The notes beneath the pieces were generated by a model that was given only the letters and a program-made list of their open reading frames with translations, was not told where the DNA came from and searched no databases. From positions 24,563-88,562 of the forward strand of contig CAZBZP010000015.1 in the NCBI GenBank assembly GCA_964496435.1: 64,000 nt of DNA, in the 5' to 3' direction. This document shows positions 54,218 through 63,331 of the stretch, piece after piece. The stretch is from Berkiella sp964496435 (GTDB taxonomy: Bacteria > Pseudomonadota > Gammaproteobacteria > Berkiellales > Berkiellaceae). Every line of letters starts with the position of its first letter. The first letter of the stretch is position 1. The translations under genes were made by a program, and so were the position numbers.

Positions 54218-55177
54218 ATGCAAGACCTAACGGATACAAGCCCTACAGTTAGCATTATTATTGCGACTTTTAATAGAGAAAAACTATTAAAGGAAGCTAT
54301 TGAAAGTGTGCTTGTGCAAACTTATAGCGATTATGAGTTACTTATAATTGATGATGGCTCTATAGATAACACCCAAACTATGGTCCAAAGCTTTGACAGT
54401 CCTAAAATAAAATACATTTATCAAAAAAACAAAGGCCGCTCAGCTGCTCGCAATGTGGGGTTAAACTTAGCAAAAGGCAAATATATAACCTTTCTTGATT
54501 CAGATGATTTATATTTACCTAACAAATTAATGACGCAAGTGAATTATCTGGATGCACACCCTCATGTTGGCATGATTTACACAAGTGCTTACTGCATGGA
54601 TGAGGATGGAAATAAATTAGCGCATCATTACAAAGCGGATGCATCAGGTTCCATTTATAAAAAAATTGCTTTCTTTATGCCCGTAACCATCACCTTGCCG
54701 ACGGTCATGGTTCGTCAAAATATTATCAGACAAGTTGGTGGCTTCGATGAAAAAATGTATCGTTTTGAGGATACAGACATGTGGCGCCGTCTTTCTAAAA
54801 TAACGCATATTCATGCCATAGATGAATTTAGCTGTAAACTCAGGACACATCAGGATAATCAGTTACTTTCACAAAACCCAATAGAAATTATCAAGGCGCT
54901 TCATTACTATTCCAATAAAATTCTAGATGAAGATAAGGAAATTCATTGGCTTACAAAATATCGTGGCATTGGCATTTTATATCATCATTATGCTAACGCT
55001 TTTTTTAGAGTGCCTGAATGGCATCAACATGGCAAGGAACTATTACAATATGCTTATCGCTATTGGCCCTTATGTAAGGCTAGAGGCTTAATATATCGTA
55101 TTAAGGATTTTTGCAAAAAACTGATTAGTTACTTCAATTTTATATTTACTAAGTATAAAGAGGTCAGTCTAAAGTGA
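54218..55177 (+). CDS. Glycosyltransferase family 2
   Basis: A 319-residue GT-A protein. VSIIIATFNREKLLKEAIESVLVQTYSDYELLIIDDGSIDNT is the nucleotide-binding start; FLDSDDLYLPNKL holds the DxD motif; GGFDEKMYRFEDTDMWRRLSKI contains the ED acceptor-site pair. The acceptor is unknown. It is seven bases after the preceding transferase and overlaps the next gene by four. Confidence 0.9.
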   Translation: MQDLTDTSPTVSIIIATFNREKLLKEAIESVLVQTYSDYELLIIDDGSIDNTQTMVQSFDSPKIKYIYQKNKGRSAARNVGLNLAKGKYITFLDSDDLYLPNKLMTQVNYLDAHPHVGMIYTSAYCMDEDGNKLAHHYKADASGSIYKKIAFFMPVTITLPTVMVRQNIIRQVGGFDEKMYRFEDTDMWRRLSKITHIHAIDEFSCKLRTHQDNQLLSQNPIEIIKALHYYSNKILDEDKEIHWLTKYRGIGILYHHYANAFFRVPEWHQHGKELLQYAYRYWPLCKARGLIYRIKDFCKKLISYFNFIFTKYKEVSLK

Positions 55178-56373
55178 AAGTTCTTATGTTAGCCGGCGTG
55201 CCCCCCTGTCACCAATATACTGGCGGACTTGTAATTGAAAGCTTAATAAATTTTCTTTCACCTGAACAAATTGCCTTTTGTGCCGTTGTAAACTCTGCTT
55301 TAAGTCCGGAGATTCCCTCTAATTTAGATATGATTCCAAGGCTGATTTTAAAAAGACCTCGTGAATTTGCTTTTAGAATATTCCCAAAATTTTTTGGTAC
55401 TCTGACTGCATATATATTTGAACTAATACAAGCCTTATATGTGCGCTTCAAACTTGCCCCGCAAATTACGAAATTTGCAAAAGAACAGAAAATTGAAGCC
55501 CTATGGGTCGTATTAGAAGGTCAAACTTTAATTCGTCTTGCTCAAGTTTTACCTAAAAAGCTCTCCATTCCTCTTTACACCCAGGTTTGGGACCCCTTCG
55601 ATTTATGGCTTCGTTCAAATAAAATAGATAGATTTACCAAACAAAAACTACTTGCATGCTTTGATAAAGTAATTAATTCTAGTAAATCTTGTGCTACAGC
55701 GTCTTGGTCAATGTCTGAATCATACACAAAAATATTTAATGTAAAAAATCAACCACTTATTGCAGCTTTGCCCAAATTTTGTGCAAAACCACCTGCATTA
55801 GCACCTCATGAAAGTCAAGATTTTATCATAGGCATAGCTGGGCAAATCTATGCGACTGAGGAATGGAACTGCTTAGTTCAAGCACTAAATGAAGTAAATT
55901 GGACTATCGCCAACCGCACTATACGATTACGAGTCTTGAGTGGTGGCTTAAATATATATACTAAAAAACCTGCATATATTGAATACTTTGGTTGGCAAAC
56001 ACAAAGTGATACTCTAAGAATTCTTTCTGAGTGTGACTTGCTTTATCTTCCATATTGGTTTTCAAGAACTTTTGAGCAAGAAACTACATATTGTTTCCCC
56101 TCAAAGTTAGTAACTTATTTTGCGAGTGGTAGACCTGTTTTATGTCATGCACCATCATATGCATCACCTGTAAAATATATTAAGTTGCATAAAGCAGGTT
56201 ACGTTTGTGAATCTTTGAATACAAAAGATGTTTGTCAAACGCTTAAAGAAATTATTTTGAATAAGGAAACTTATGCAAAAATGGCAAGGAATGGCACTCA
56301 ATGCTTTATCAATGATTTTACTTTGGATAGCATGCGCGACTCTTTTTACGAATTACTAGGTCAACAACCTTAA
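55174..56373 (+). CDS. Glycosyltransferase-like protein (GT-B), uncertain family
   Basis: A 399-residue protein with GTG start. It has a glycosyltransferase-like shape: MKVLMLAGVPPCHQYTGGLVIESLI at the start, and in the second half IGIAGQIYATEEWN followed by LSECDLLYLPYWFSRTFEQETTYCFPSKLVTYFASGRPVLCHAPSYASPVKYIK, the donor-binding pattern of GT4. The usual GT4 catalytic E-x7-E is not clearly present, so the activity is uncertain. It overlaps the preceding GT2 gene. Confidence 0.7.
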   Translation: MKVLMLAGVPPCHQYTGGLVIESLINFLSPEQIAFCAVVNSALSPEIPSNLDMIPRLILKRPREFAFRIFPKFFGTLTAYIFELIQALYVRFKLAPQITKFAKEQKIEALWVVLEGQTLIRLAQVLPKKLSIPLYTQVWDPFDLWLRSNKIDRFTKQKLLACFDKVINSSKSCATASWSMSESYTKIFNVKNQPLIAALPKFCAKPPALAPHESQDFIIGIAGQIYATEEWNCLVQALNEVNWTIANRTIRLRVLSGGLNIYTKKPAYIEYFGWQTQSDTLRILSECDLLYLPYWFSRTFEQETTYCFPSKLVTYFASGRPVLCHAPSYASPVKYIKLHKAGYVCESLNTKDVCQTLKEIILNKETYAKMARNGTQCFINDFTLDSMRDSFYELLGQQP

Positions 56374-56388
56374 TTATAAATTAATTAT

Positions 56389-58062
56389 ATGAACTATATT
56401 TCTCAACCAAAAGTTTCAATTATTATACCTGTTTTCAATGGTGCAAATTTTCTTAAAAGCGCCATTGAAAGTGCATTAGCACAAACCTATAAAAATATTG
56501 AAATCATCGTCATCAATGATGGATCCAATGATAATGGTGCAACTGAAGAAATTGCACTTTCCTTTGGAGCTAATATTAAATATTACAGCAAGCCCAATGG
56601 CGGCGTTGCATCTGCATTAAATGCAGGAATCAGCTTAATGAAAGGCGATTATTTTTCCTGGCTTAGTCATGATGATTTATATATTAACAATAAAATAGAA
56701 CTCCAAGTTAATGCATTAAGACATGAAACTTGTCAAAAAGTCATTTTATATAGCGATTATTCAGTATTTACAAATGATCCAAGCGATGATGTTATCTGCC
56801 AAATGAAAGGTGTGCCCCCATCTTCATTTCGTTACTGGTTAACTATTGAAAATAAATTACATGGCTGCACCCTTCTGATCCCAAAGGCTGCCTTCAACGA
56901 CTGTGGAAAATTTAATGAATCTCTTCTGGTCACTCAAGATTATGACCTATGGTTTAGAATGAGTATTCAATATGACTTTGTTCATATCCCTGTAAAGTTA
57001 GTTAAATCCCGAAGTCATAATGAACAAGGTTCCATAAAACTCAAAAAATTCTTTATTAACGAATGTAACAAACTACTAATCAACTTTGCACAAAATTTAA
57101 AACCAGCTGAAATTCAGCAATCTACTAATAGTTCTGCTGGTCTTGGCTATGCACAAATAGCGGCAAGTATGTGGTATAGGGGATTTTTCCCTGCAGGAAA
57201 CAAAGCTGCTCTCTTAGCATTCAAAAATATTATACATTCTCCATTACACGAAATTTTATTTGCACTCTTAGTATTAGTTAAAGGCGGTTGTATGTATCAG
57301 ATTGTTAAACCCATTAGAAGATTAATTCCACCTTATTTGAGATTAATTATAAGAAGATCTTTAAACGCAATTGTTTCAGTATTCTACAAGTCAAAAGGAC
57401 CCACAATTAATAAAGAAGCTTATTCCGCATTAGAAGTAATGAGTTTACAAGATAAATTTACGACTATATACCATGACAATATGTTTCAAGGAAGAAAATC
57501 TCGTTCCGGTGAAGGTTCCGACCTTGATCAAACTGCTATTATTCGAAATGAAATACCAAAACTTATTGATGAATTTAAAATATGCTCTTTTCTTGACGCA
57601 CCCTGCGGCGATTGGTATTGGATGAGCCAAACAAACCTAAATGTCCCAGAGTACATAGGTGTGGATATTGTTGAAGATCTAATCAAAAAAAACCAAAGAG
57701 AACACGGCGCTGACAAAATTAATTTTCACTATCGAAATTTAGTAACAGACCCTTTGCCAAAAGCTGATTTAATTTTCTCGCGCGATTGCCTCGTGCATCT
57801 TTCTTTTGATAATGCATTACAAATTATAAAGAATTTTAAAGCTTCCGGAGCTAAATATTTGTTAACAACAACATTTACCAGACGAGACTTGAATGTGGAT
57901 CTTGGTGAGGGTTTTTGGCGCACGCTTAATTTACAGCTAGCACCTTTTAACTTTCCACCACCGTTAAAATTGATCAACGAAGGTTGTACTGAAGGTGACA
58001 ATTTGTTCACAGATAAATGTCTTGGCTTATGGAAGTTAGATGATATATTAATGAATAAATAG
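56389..58062 (+). CDS. Bifunctional GT2 glycosyltransferase / SAM methyltransferase
   Basis: A 557-residue fusion. Residues 1 to about 235 are a GT2 domain (VSIIIPVFNGANFLKSAIESALAQTYKNIEIIVINDGSNDNG; DxD in WLSHDDLY; TQDYDLWFRMS). A linker (about 250-340) has one or two hydrophobic stretches. Residues about 390-555 are a class I methyltransferase (FLDAPCGDWYWMSQ, then YIGVDIVEDLIKKNQ and ADLIFSRDCLVHLS). Together they may add a sugar and then methylate it, perhaps as the chain-ending cap read by Wzt. The gene is AT-rich. Confidence 0.85.
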   Translation: MNYISQPKVSIIIPVFNGANFLKSAIESALAQTYKNIEIIVINDGSNDNGATEEIALSFGANIKYYSKPNGGVASALNAGISLMKGDYFSWLSHDDLYINNKIELQVNALRHETCQKVILYSDYSVFTNDPSDDVICQMKGVPPSSFRYWLTIENKLHGCTLLIPKAAFNDCGKFNESLLVTQDYDLWFRMSIQYDFVHIPVKLVKSRSHNEQGSIKLKKFFINECNKLLINFAQNLKPAEIQQSTNSSAGLGYAQIAASMWYRGFFPAGNKAALLAFKNIIHSPLHEILFALLVLVKGGCMYQIVKPIRRLIPPYLRLIIRRSLNAIVSVFYKSKGPTINKEAYSALEVMSLQDKFTTIYHDNMFQGRKSRSGEGSDLDQTAIIRNEIPKLIDEFKICSFLDAPCGDWYWMSQTNLNVPEYIGVDIVEDLIKKNQREHGADKINFHYRNLVTDPLPKADLIFSRDCLVHLSFDNALQIIKNFKASGAKYLLTTTFTRRDLNVDLGEGFWRTLNLQLAPFNFPPPLKLINEGCTEGDNLFTDKCLGLWKLDDILMNK

Positions 58063-58104
58063 AATTATTCTACAATTTTAAATATTGTATATTTCAAGGT
58101 GTTT

Positions 58105-58956
58105 ATGTCAGCAATACAATTTTGTCCAGGGTGTAACATATTATTCACAAATCTGCTGTTTTATAAATTTACAGTTCCAATTTACAAATGCGATTCATGT
58201 GGTTTAGGGGCAGCATTTCCGAAAGGATTCAATGCTGAAACATATTATGATGAATCATATTTTAATGGTAGTAAATCAGATGGATATTCGGATTACTTAA
58301 GTGCAGCGAACGTATTAAGAGAACAATTTAAAAGTGAATTATGCTTACTTAGCAAATTTGGCTCAAAAGGAGGAAATTTACTTGAGCTAGGCTGTGCTTA
58401 TGGGTACTTTTTAGATATTGCAAGAGATAAATATACAGTTCACGGCTTAGAATTATGTGAACATGCCGTGAATCATTGTCATGCAAAAGGACTTTTCACA
58501 GTAAAACGAGGCGTTATTTCGGAAGTAAGCATTGAGACAATGCCCATGTTTGATGTAGTTGTTATGCTTGATGTAATTGAACATTTAGAAAATCCAAGTG
58601 CAACATTAAGTATTATTGAGAATAAGCTAAATGCTGATGGATTGGTACTTATAACAACTGGAGATTTTTCTTCGTTGTGCGCAAAACTGACGGGTAAACG
58701 TTGGCGTTTAATGACCCCTCCACAACATCTTTGGTTCTTTACCCCGCTATCATTAGAAAAAATTGCAAATTTACATAATCTTGAAGTTGTTCATATAGAT
58801 CATCCCTTTAAAAAGGTTCCCTTTGGACTGATTATCTATCAACTATGTCGATATTTTTCTTTTAAGCCCAAATTGCCTTCTTGGATGCACAAGTTAGGCT
58901 TGCCGGTTAATTTGTTCGACGCAATGAGAATTGTACTACGCAAGAGGATTTCATGA
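58105..58956 (+). CDS. Class I SAM methyltransferase with zinc-ribbon N-terminus
   Basis: A 283-residue protein. The N-terminal CPGCN...YKCDSCG suggests a zinc knuckle. The SAM domain (about 85-210) shows LLELGCAYGYFLDIARDK, VHGLELCEHAVNHC and FDVVVMLDVIEHLENP. This is the Methyltransf_23 type common in polysaccharide loci. AAGG before the ATG at 58105 fixes the start; the GTG at 58099 is inferior. It overlaps the next gene by four bases (ATGA). Confidence 0.88.
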   Translation: MSAIQFCPGCNILFTNLLFYKFTVPIYKCDSCGLGAAFPKGFNAETYYDESYFNGSKSDGYSDYLSAANVLREQFKSELCLLSKFGSKGGNLLELGCAYGYFLDIARDKYTVHGLELCEHAVNHCHAKGLFTVKRGVISEVSIETMPMFDVVVMLDVIEHLENPSATLSIIENKLNADGLVLITTGDFSSLCAKLTGKRWRLMTPPQHLWFFTPLSLEKIANLHNLEVVHIDHPFKKVPFGLIIYQLCRYFSFKPKLPSWMHKLGLPVNLFDAMRIVLRKRIS

Positions 58957-59318
58957 ATCTCTCACAAATATCGATGATTTCACTTTTTTCAATTGGGATG
59001 GGTTTAGGTCAATTATTACTAAAATACTCTGCAAAACGGCAATCAAACACTTTAGATGCCACATTGATACAGAAACTGATATCCCTCTTTTCGGATTGGC
59101 CTTATCTATTGGGAGTTGCACTTTACGCTTCATTACTAATTTATTGGGTATGGTTGCTTACATTTATCCCACTATCTCGAGCGTATCCATTCACACTAAT
59201 TAGCCTTATTGTAGTCGCAATAGGCAGTGCGTTACTTTTTCAAGAAGTGCTTACTATACAGTTCATTTTAGGTTTGACTATTATAGGAATTGGCCTTGCA
59301 GTATTAAGCACAGGTTAA
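58953..59318 (+). CDS. Small EamA/DMT-type membrane protein (GtrA/ArnE-like flippase candidate)
   Basis: A 121-residue protein with four helices: ISLFSIGMGLGQLLLKYS, WPYLLGVALYASLLIYWVWLLTF, AYPFTLISLIVVAIGSALLF and FILGLTIIGIGLAVL. The size and layout match small DMT proteins such as ArnE/ArnF that flip undecaprenyl-phosphate sugars. The neighbouring GT2 and GT-C-like genes support a role in polyprenyl-linked sugar transfer. It overlaps the methyltransferase by four bases. Confidence 0.75.
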   Translation: MNLSQISMISLFSIGMGLGQLLLKYSAKRQSNTLDATLIQKLISLFSDWPYLLGVALYASLLIYWVWLLTFIPLSRAYPFTLISLIVVAIGSALLFQEVLTIQFILGLTIIGIGLAVLSTG

Positions 59319-59335
59319 CCCCATGGGATAGAGAC

Positions 59336-60016
59336 ATGAATAACAACAAAGTCTGGGTAGTTATTGCAGCTTACAATGAAGAGCTAGCAATAACTGAAAC
59401 GCTGAAGAAGATATTAACTCAAGTTAGCAACGTGGTGGTAGTTGATGATTGTTCATCAGATAGAACTGTAGAGCGAGCCTTAAATGCTGGCGCTCATGTG
59501 TTGCATCACCCTATAAACCTTGGTCAAGGCGCTGCCCTGCAAACAGGTATTGAATATGCAATGCAAAATGATTGTAAATATATCATTACCTTTGATGCTG
59601 ATGGGCAGCACAACGCTGAGGAAATCATCCCAATGCTAACCGCTTTACAACAAAGTAAGGCAGAAGTTGTCCTGGGCAGCCGCTTTCTTGGTCGCGCACA
59701 CAACATCCCCTTGCAAAGAAAAATCCTATTAAAATTAGCCATAGCATTCACCCAACTTACAAGCGGAACAAAATTTACGGATGTACACAATGGCTTTAGA
59801 ATTCTGACTAGCAAATTTTGTGAGTCTTTTAAATTTAAGCAAAACCGAATGGCTCATGCTTCAGAAATCTTAGATTATATATCAAAAAATAACATACCTT
59901 ATTTAGAACATCCTGTTACTATCTTTTATACGAAATATTCAATACAGCATGGCCAAAAAAGCTCAAATGCTATACGTGTAGTTTTAGAAATGTTTATGAG
60001 GTACATGTCACCATGA
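59336..60016 (+). CDS. GT2 polyprenyl-phosphate glycosyltransferase (DPM1/GtrB-like)
   Basis: A 226-residue soluble GT2 with VWVVIAAYNEELAITETLKKIL, VVDDCSSDRTVERAL and TFDADGQHNAEEI (DxD). The length and DADGQH motif fit polyprenol-phosphate-mannose/glucose synthases, which load sugar onto a lipid carrier. It lacks the C-terminal membrane pair of GtrB; the partner DUF2304 protein may take that role. It overlaps DUF2304 by four bases. Confidence 0.88.
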   Translation: MNNNKVWVVIAAYNEELAITETLKKILTQVSNVVVVDDCSSDRTVERALNAGAHVLHHPINLGQGAALQTGIEYAMQNDCKYIITFDADGQHNAEEIIPMLTALQQSKAEVVLGSRFLGRAHNIPLQRKILLKLAIAFTQLTSGTKFTDVHNGFRILTSKFCESFKFKQNRMAHASEILDYISKNNIPYLEHPVTIFYTKYSIQHGQKSSNAIRVVLEMFMRYMSP

Positions 60017-60345
60017 TCTTTACTTGGTTTCTTACATCCGTTTTTCTATTTATGGCAATTTATAGTCTAGTTTTTGTTAGGCGCATATTGATTCGATATG
60101 CTCTTTTGTTTCTATATGCTTCAGCAATATTCTTTGTATGGTGTCCAGATGCAACAACCATTATTGCTCAATTTTTTGGAATTGGACGTGGACTTGATTT
60201 CATGCTGGTTTTATTTTCTGTAACTATCATTAATGGCTCCTTGTTTATAATTAGATATTTAAATGCCCAACACCAAAATATTACGAAATTAACTCGTTTC
60301 ATTGCTCTAGGCAACCCATATATTCCAAAATCAAATAAGCCCTAA
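60013..60345 (+). CDS. DUF2304 family membrane protein
   Basis: A 110-residue protein with about three helices (FTWFLTSVFLFMAIYSLVFV, YALLFLYASAIFFVWCP, FMLVLFSVTIINGSLFIIRYL). The size and place directly after a GT2 gene fit DUF2304, a family regularly paired with polyprenyl-sugar synthases. The function is not known in detail. The next gene starts three bases on. Confidence 0.8.
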   Translation: MIFTWFLTSVFLFMAIYSLVFVRRILIRYALLFLYASAIFFVWCPDATTIIAQFFGIGRGLDFMLVLFSVTIINGSLFIIRYLNAQHQNITKLTRFIALGNPYIPKSNKP

Positions 60346-60348
60346 TTT

Positions 60349-62391
60349 ATGAATTTCAATATTCCTCATAAAGTACCGTTGAATTATTTCAGACATCTTC
60401 GCTACATATCAAAGTTACAATGGTTTTTGATTCTTATTTTATCTACAATAATTTTTCTTTCTCTAGGATTATTAGAACGACCTATACAAGTTTATCAAAC
60501 CGCTGTACAGCCAGCCTCGGAAAATGAGGGGGTTGTCAGTATTGTGTTTTATGGTCATAGGTACAAAGATTATAAATCGTCAGGCGCTTTGCTACTGCCA
60601 GAACCAAACTGGTTTATTACTGAATATAGTGATTCAACCATTCTAACTGCACCTAAAGGAGCAAAGCCTTTAATACTATACTCTGAGGGTGACCCTATCC
60701 TTTTTGGTTTAATCCATCAACAAGGTGGTGGAATTATTCGATTAGCAAACAGTGATGATAGTGACTTCAAATCGATTTCTCTTCAGTCTGATTCACATTT
60801 TGTCTCAACAATATCGATTGGTGGGAAATCATCTGATATTCCTTTATCGAAAATAAGTTTGAAAAGATATAATAATAAATATTTAATGAGAGTGTTTGCT
60901 AGCATTTTTGCCCTACTTACAATTATAGTCATCTTGCAACATGCTAATGCTTCAAAAACAACCAGCATAAAATATAAGCCAAAAGTACTTGAGTTAACAT
61001 TACTCTTTCTACCTCTATTTTTTTCAACCTTTATATTTCAGCTTGCTTATTGGCCAGCAAATTCAGCATATGATGGATCTCTGCAATGGTATGAAGCCTA
61101 CTCTAGGGGCCACTTAACAGCGGCTATTGGTACAACCCCCACTCTACTTATGAGATTATTTACATATATTTCTTCTTCCCCAGCATTACTAATCCTTTTT
61201 CAAAGTTTTATGAGCGCGCTAGGTATAGCATTGTTTCTAAAAGAACTCCGTCATAAAGGCGTTCCCCGAATTGTAATCCAAATATTTGTAATATTTATAG
61301 CAATTACTCCTCAATACTCCTCATTTTTTACTAATCTAGGCAAAGATGCGCTCTGTGCCGTTGGTTTAATATTCATGAGCTGGGCCATTCTAGCTTTCTT
61401 TAGAAATTTCAGTACATCAAGAAATCATAACTACTACATTTTCATAATTATTTTTTCAGGTTTGTTTGCAGGATTAATGCGAACAAATGCAATGCCTGCT
61501 GTAATAATTGTTGCTATTATCACGATGGCTTTGCTTTATGTTAAAGGTCACAAAATCAAAGCATTATCCAGCATAATTCTCTTTGGTTTTCTCGCATTAT
61601 CGTTGCCTAGCTTTTTTATTGCTCACTCATATGAAGGGAAACCATATATCAATTCAAAAGTATCCCCCCCTCCTCCTTTTGGTGATTTTGTAACCTGGTA
61701 CCTGTTTCAACTTTTTAGTGCTGCACTTAATGCAGGGATACCAATTAATGACGAAGATGCAGAGATATTTTACAAAATTGCCCCTAAAGAAGCTTGGCAA
61801 AAACATGATTGCTTTATGATTGACACAACGAGAGATAGTGTTCTTCAATCTAAATTAATGAGCAGTTTGGAGTATTCTGCTTATATTAGAAAAAATCAAA
61901 TAAAGCTTGCTTCAGTAGTCTATCGATTAATCAAAGAAAATCCTTTAATTTTAGTAAAACAGCAAGTTTGCATTACAAAATTAATCTGGTATATCGGTAT
62001 TAATCAATTGCCTTTTCAAGCTATTCCTACAATAGGTTATGACAATGTAAAGGAGGATTTTAAAAAAATTACAGGTGAAAACCGAGCTTTAATTAATAGC
62101 AAATATAGAACAAAAATAATGTCCTATATTACATGGTCTCAATCCAGTAAAAATTTTTGGCTGATGTGGAAGCCTGCTCTAATATGTTACCTTGGCCTAT
62201 TTATAGTATTAATCAGATTAACGCTGCAAAAAGATCTAGGATTATTTGTAGCATTAAGCTTGCCAGTATTACTTAGCTTAGTGCTTATGGTTGTAATTCC
62301 ATTTCCAGCTTATAGATATCAATACCCTGCGATGCTGATTTTCTTGTTATTCATGCCACTTATATTTTCAACAAAGTCAGAGAATCGATGA
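60349..62391 (+). CDS. Large polytopic membrane protein, GT-C glycosyltransferase-like
   Basis: A 680-residue protein. After a first helix (about 25-45) comes a soluble segment (about 55-165), then about ten helices. The middle contains SAYDGSLQWYEAYSRGHLTAAIGTTPTLLM, an acidic, aromatic first-loop motif of the kind found in GT-C enzymes, followed by FFTNLGKDALCAVGLIFMS. It is the expected last partner of the flippase/GT2/DUF2304 set and may transfer the lipid-linked sugar to the polysaccharide in the periplasm. Catalytic residues cannot be assigned; family not certain. Confidence 0.6.
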   Translation: MNFNIPHKVPLNYFRHLRYISKLQWFLILILSTIIFLSLGLLERPIQVYQTAVQPASENEGVVSIVFYGHRYKDYKSSGALLLPEPNWFITEYSDSTILTAPKGAKPLILYSEGDPILFGLIHQQGGGIIRLANSDDSDFKSISLQSDSHFVSTISIGGKSSDIPLSKISLKRYNNKYLMRVFASIFALLTIIVILQHANASKTTSIKYKPKVLELTLLFLPLFFSTFIFQLAYWPANSAYDGSLQWYEAYSRGHLTAAIGTTPTLLMRLFTYISSSPALLILFQSFMSALGIALFLKELRHKGVPRIVIQIFVIFIAITPQYSSFFTNLGKDALCAVGLIFMSWAILAFFRNFSTSRNHNYYIFIIIFSGLFAGLMRTNAMPAVIIVAIITMALLYVKGHKIKALSSIILFGFLALSLPSFFIAHSYEGKPYINSKVSPPPPFGDFVTWYLFQLFSAALNAGIPINDEDAEIFYKIAPKEAWQKHDCFMIDTTRDSVLQSKLMSSLEYSAYIRKNQIKLASVVYRLIKENPLILVKQQVCITKLIWYIGINQLPFQAIPTIGYDNVKEDFKKITGENRALINSKYRTKIMSYITWSQSSKNFWLMWKPALICYLGLFIVLIRLTLQKDLGLFVALSLPVLLSLVLMVVIPFPAYRYQYPAMLIFLLFMPLIFSTKSENR

Positions 62392-63015
62392 ACATATTAA
62401 TTATAATGAGAATTGAAAAGTAGCAAGATAAAGTGAAGTCTAATGATCTCAACTTCATGTGGTAGTGACCATTATTTTTTGATGGAAAAATGTTAATCAA
62501 ATTACGGACACTATATATTATTACTTGCAGTGACACTGCACGTCGTTGTGCAAAATACTTCATCTTTAGAAAACTCCAGCAAATCTACTTTCATAATCTA
62601 ATTTTACAGATTTGAAACGCTAGCATGTTATCAGACAGTTCTCTCAGGCATAGCAAACCAGGCGGAGCTGTCTGATAGTTCGATTAGAAACGCGACCCAT
62701 TTCAGATAGATTTTCCTTTTAAAGACACATTTAAATTTCACTTTAAAGTCATACCAACAGCCTCTTAGATTGCACTTCTGTTATCGCGAGCGAGCGAAGC
62801 GGGCATGGCTCACCAGAGCTGTTTTGCCACGTCGCTACACTCTCCGCTAAGACAATAGCAAACCTCCTTATCGCCTGATTCCAATGTCGTATTGGGTGTG
62901 ACCATTTCTTGGTTAGGTTGTTTAAAGCGAGGTATATTCAAGCCTTTAATTTTCCTCCAATAATTGATGCAAATACACTTTAGTGAATTTGCCAATAGTC
63001 CCATAAGACCATTGA
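62392..63015. other. Gene-free region after the polysaccharide cluster
   Basis: About 620 bases with no supported gene. An inverted repeat TATCAGACAG / CTGTCTGATA (62629-62638 and 62668-62677) with a 29-base loop may end transcription or mark an insertion scar. The rest appears to be decayed sequence. Confidence 0.5.
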
Positions 63016-63047
63016 GTGTTGACATATGTCAACACAGAGTCTAAGAT
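63016..63047 (+). promoter_or_regulatory. Promoter overlapping a perfect 20-bp palindrome
   Basis: GTGTTGACATATGTCAACAC (63016-63035) is a perfect palindrome. It contains a consensus -35 TTGACA (63019-63024), 17 bases before TAAGAT (63042-63047), a reasonable -10. The HicA-like gene begins 32 bases later. This layout suggests direct repression of the pair by a dimeric regulator, probably the HTH protein encoded next. Confidence 0.75.
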
Positions 63048-63079
63048 TGATATTATAAGTAGTAAGGATACCCCGTGTT

Positions 63080-63331
63080 ATGTCTAAACGGAAAAAGCAT
63101 CCAAATAAGGAGATTGAAGCAGCTATTGAATTTGCAGAAGAAAAAGGGTGGCGGTTTCAGGAATCAGGGAATTCATCTCATGCTTGGGGACGGTTATTAT
63201 GCCCCAAAGAAGATAGGGAGGGTTGTAGCATGTCTATTTGGTCAACTCCTAAAGTTCCGGAGAATCACGCTAGGCAGATACTCAGAAATGTAAAATCATG
63301 TCCTCACAAAGACGAGGAGAACTCAAAATGA
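63080..63331 (+). CDS. HicA-like small toxin candidate
   Basis: An 83-residue protein. A helix (IEAAIEFAEEKGW) is followed by strands in FQESGNSSHAWGRLLCP with a single histidine (His34) where HicA toxins have their catalytic one, then SMSIWSTPKVPENHARQILRNVKSCPH. This is the HicA-like dsRBD fold; HicA cleaves mRNA. Four cysteines, including CPKEDREGC, are not typical of HicA. The following HTH gene starts before its stop codon, as in toxin-antitoxin pairs. No activity is proven. Confidence 0.7.
   Translation: MSKRKKHPNKEIEAAIEFAEEKGWRFQESGNSSHAWGRLLCPKEDREGCSMSIWSTPKVPENHARQILRNVKSCPHKDEENSK

Noticed and set aside
62810..63025. Open frame of 71 codons on the minus strand
   Set aside because: It starts inside the 20-bp palindrome, has no ribosome site and no recognisable domain; probably chance.
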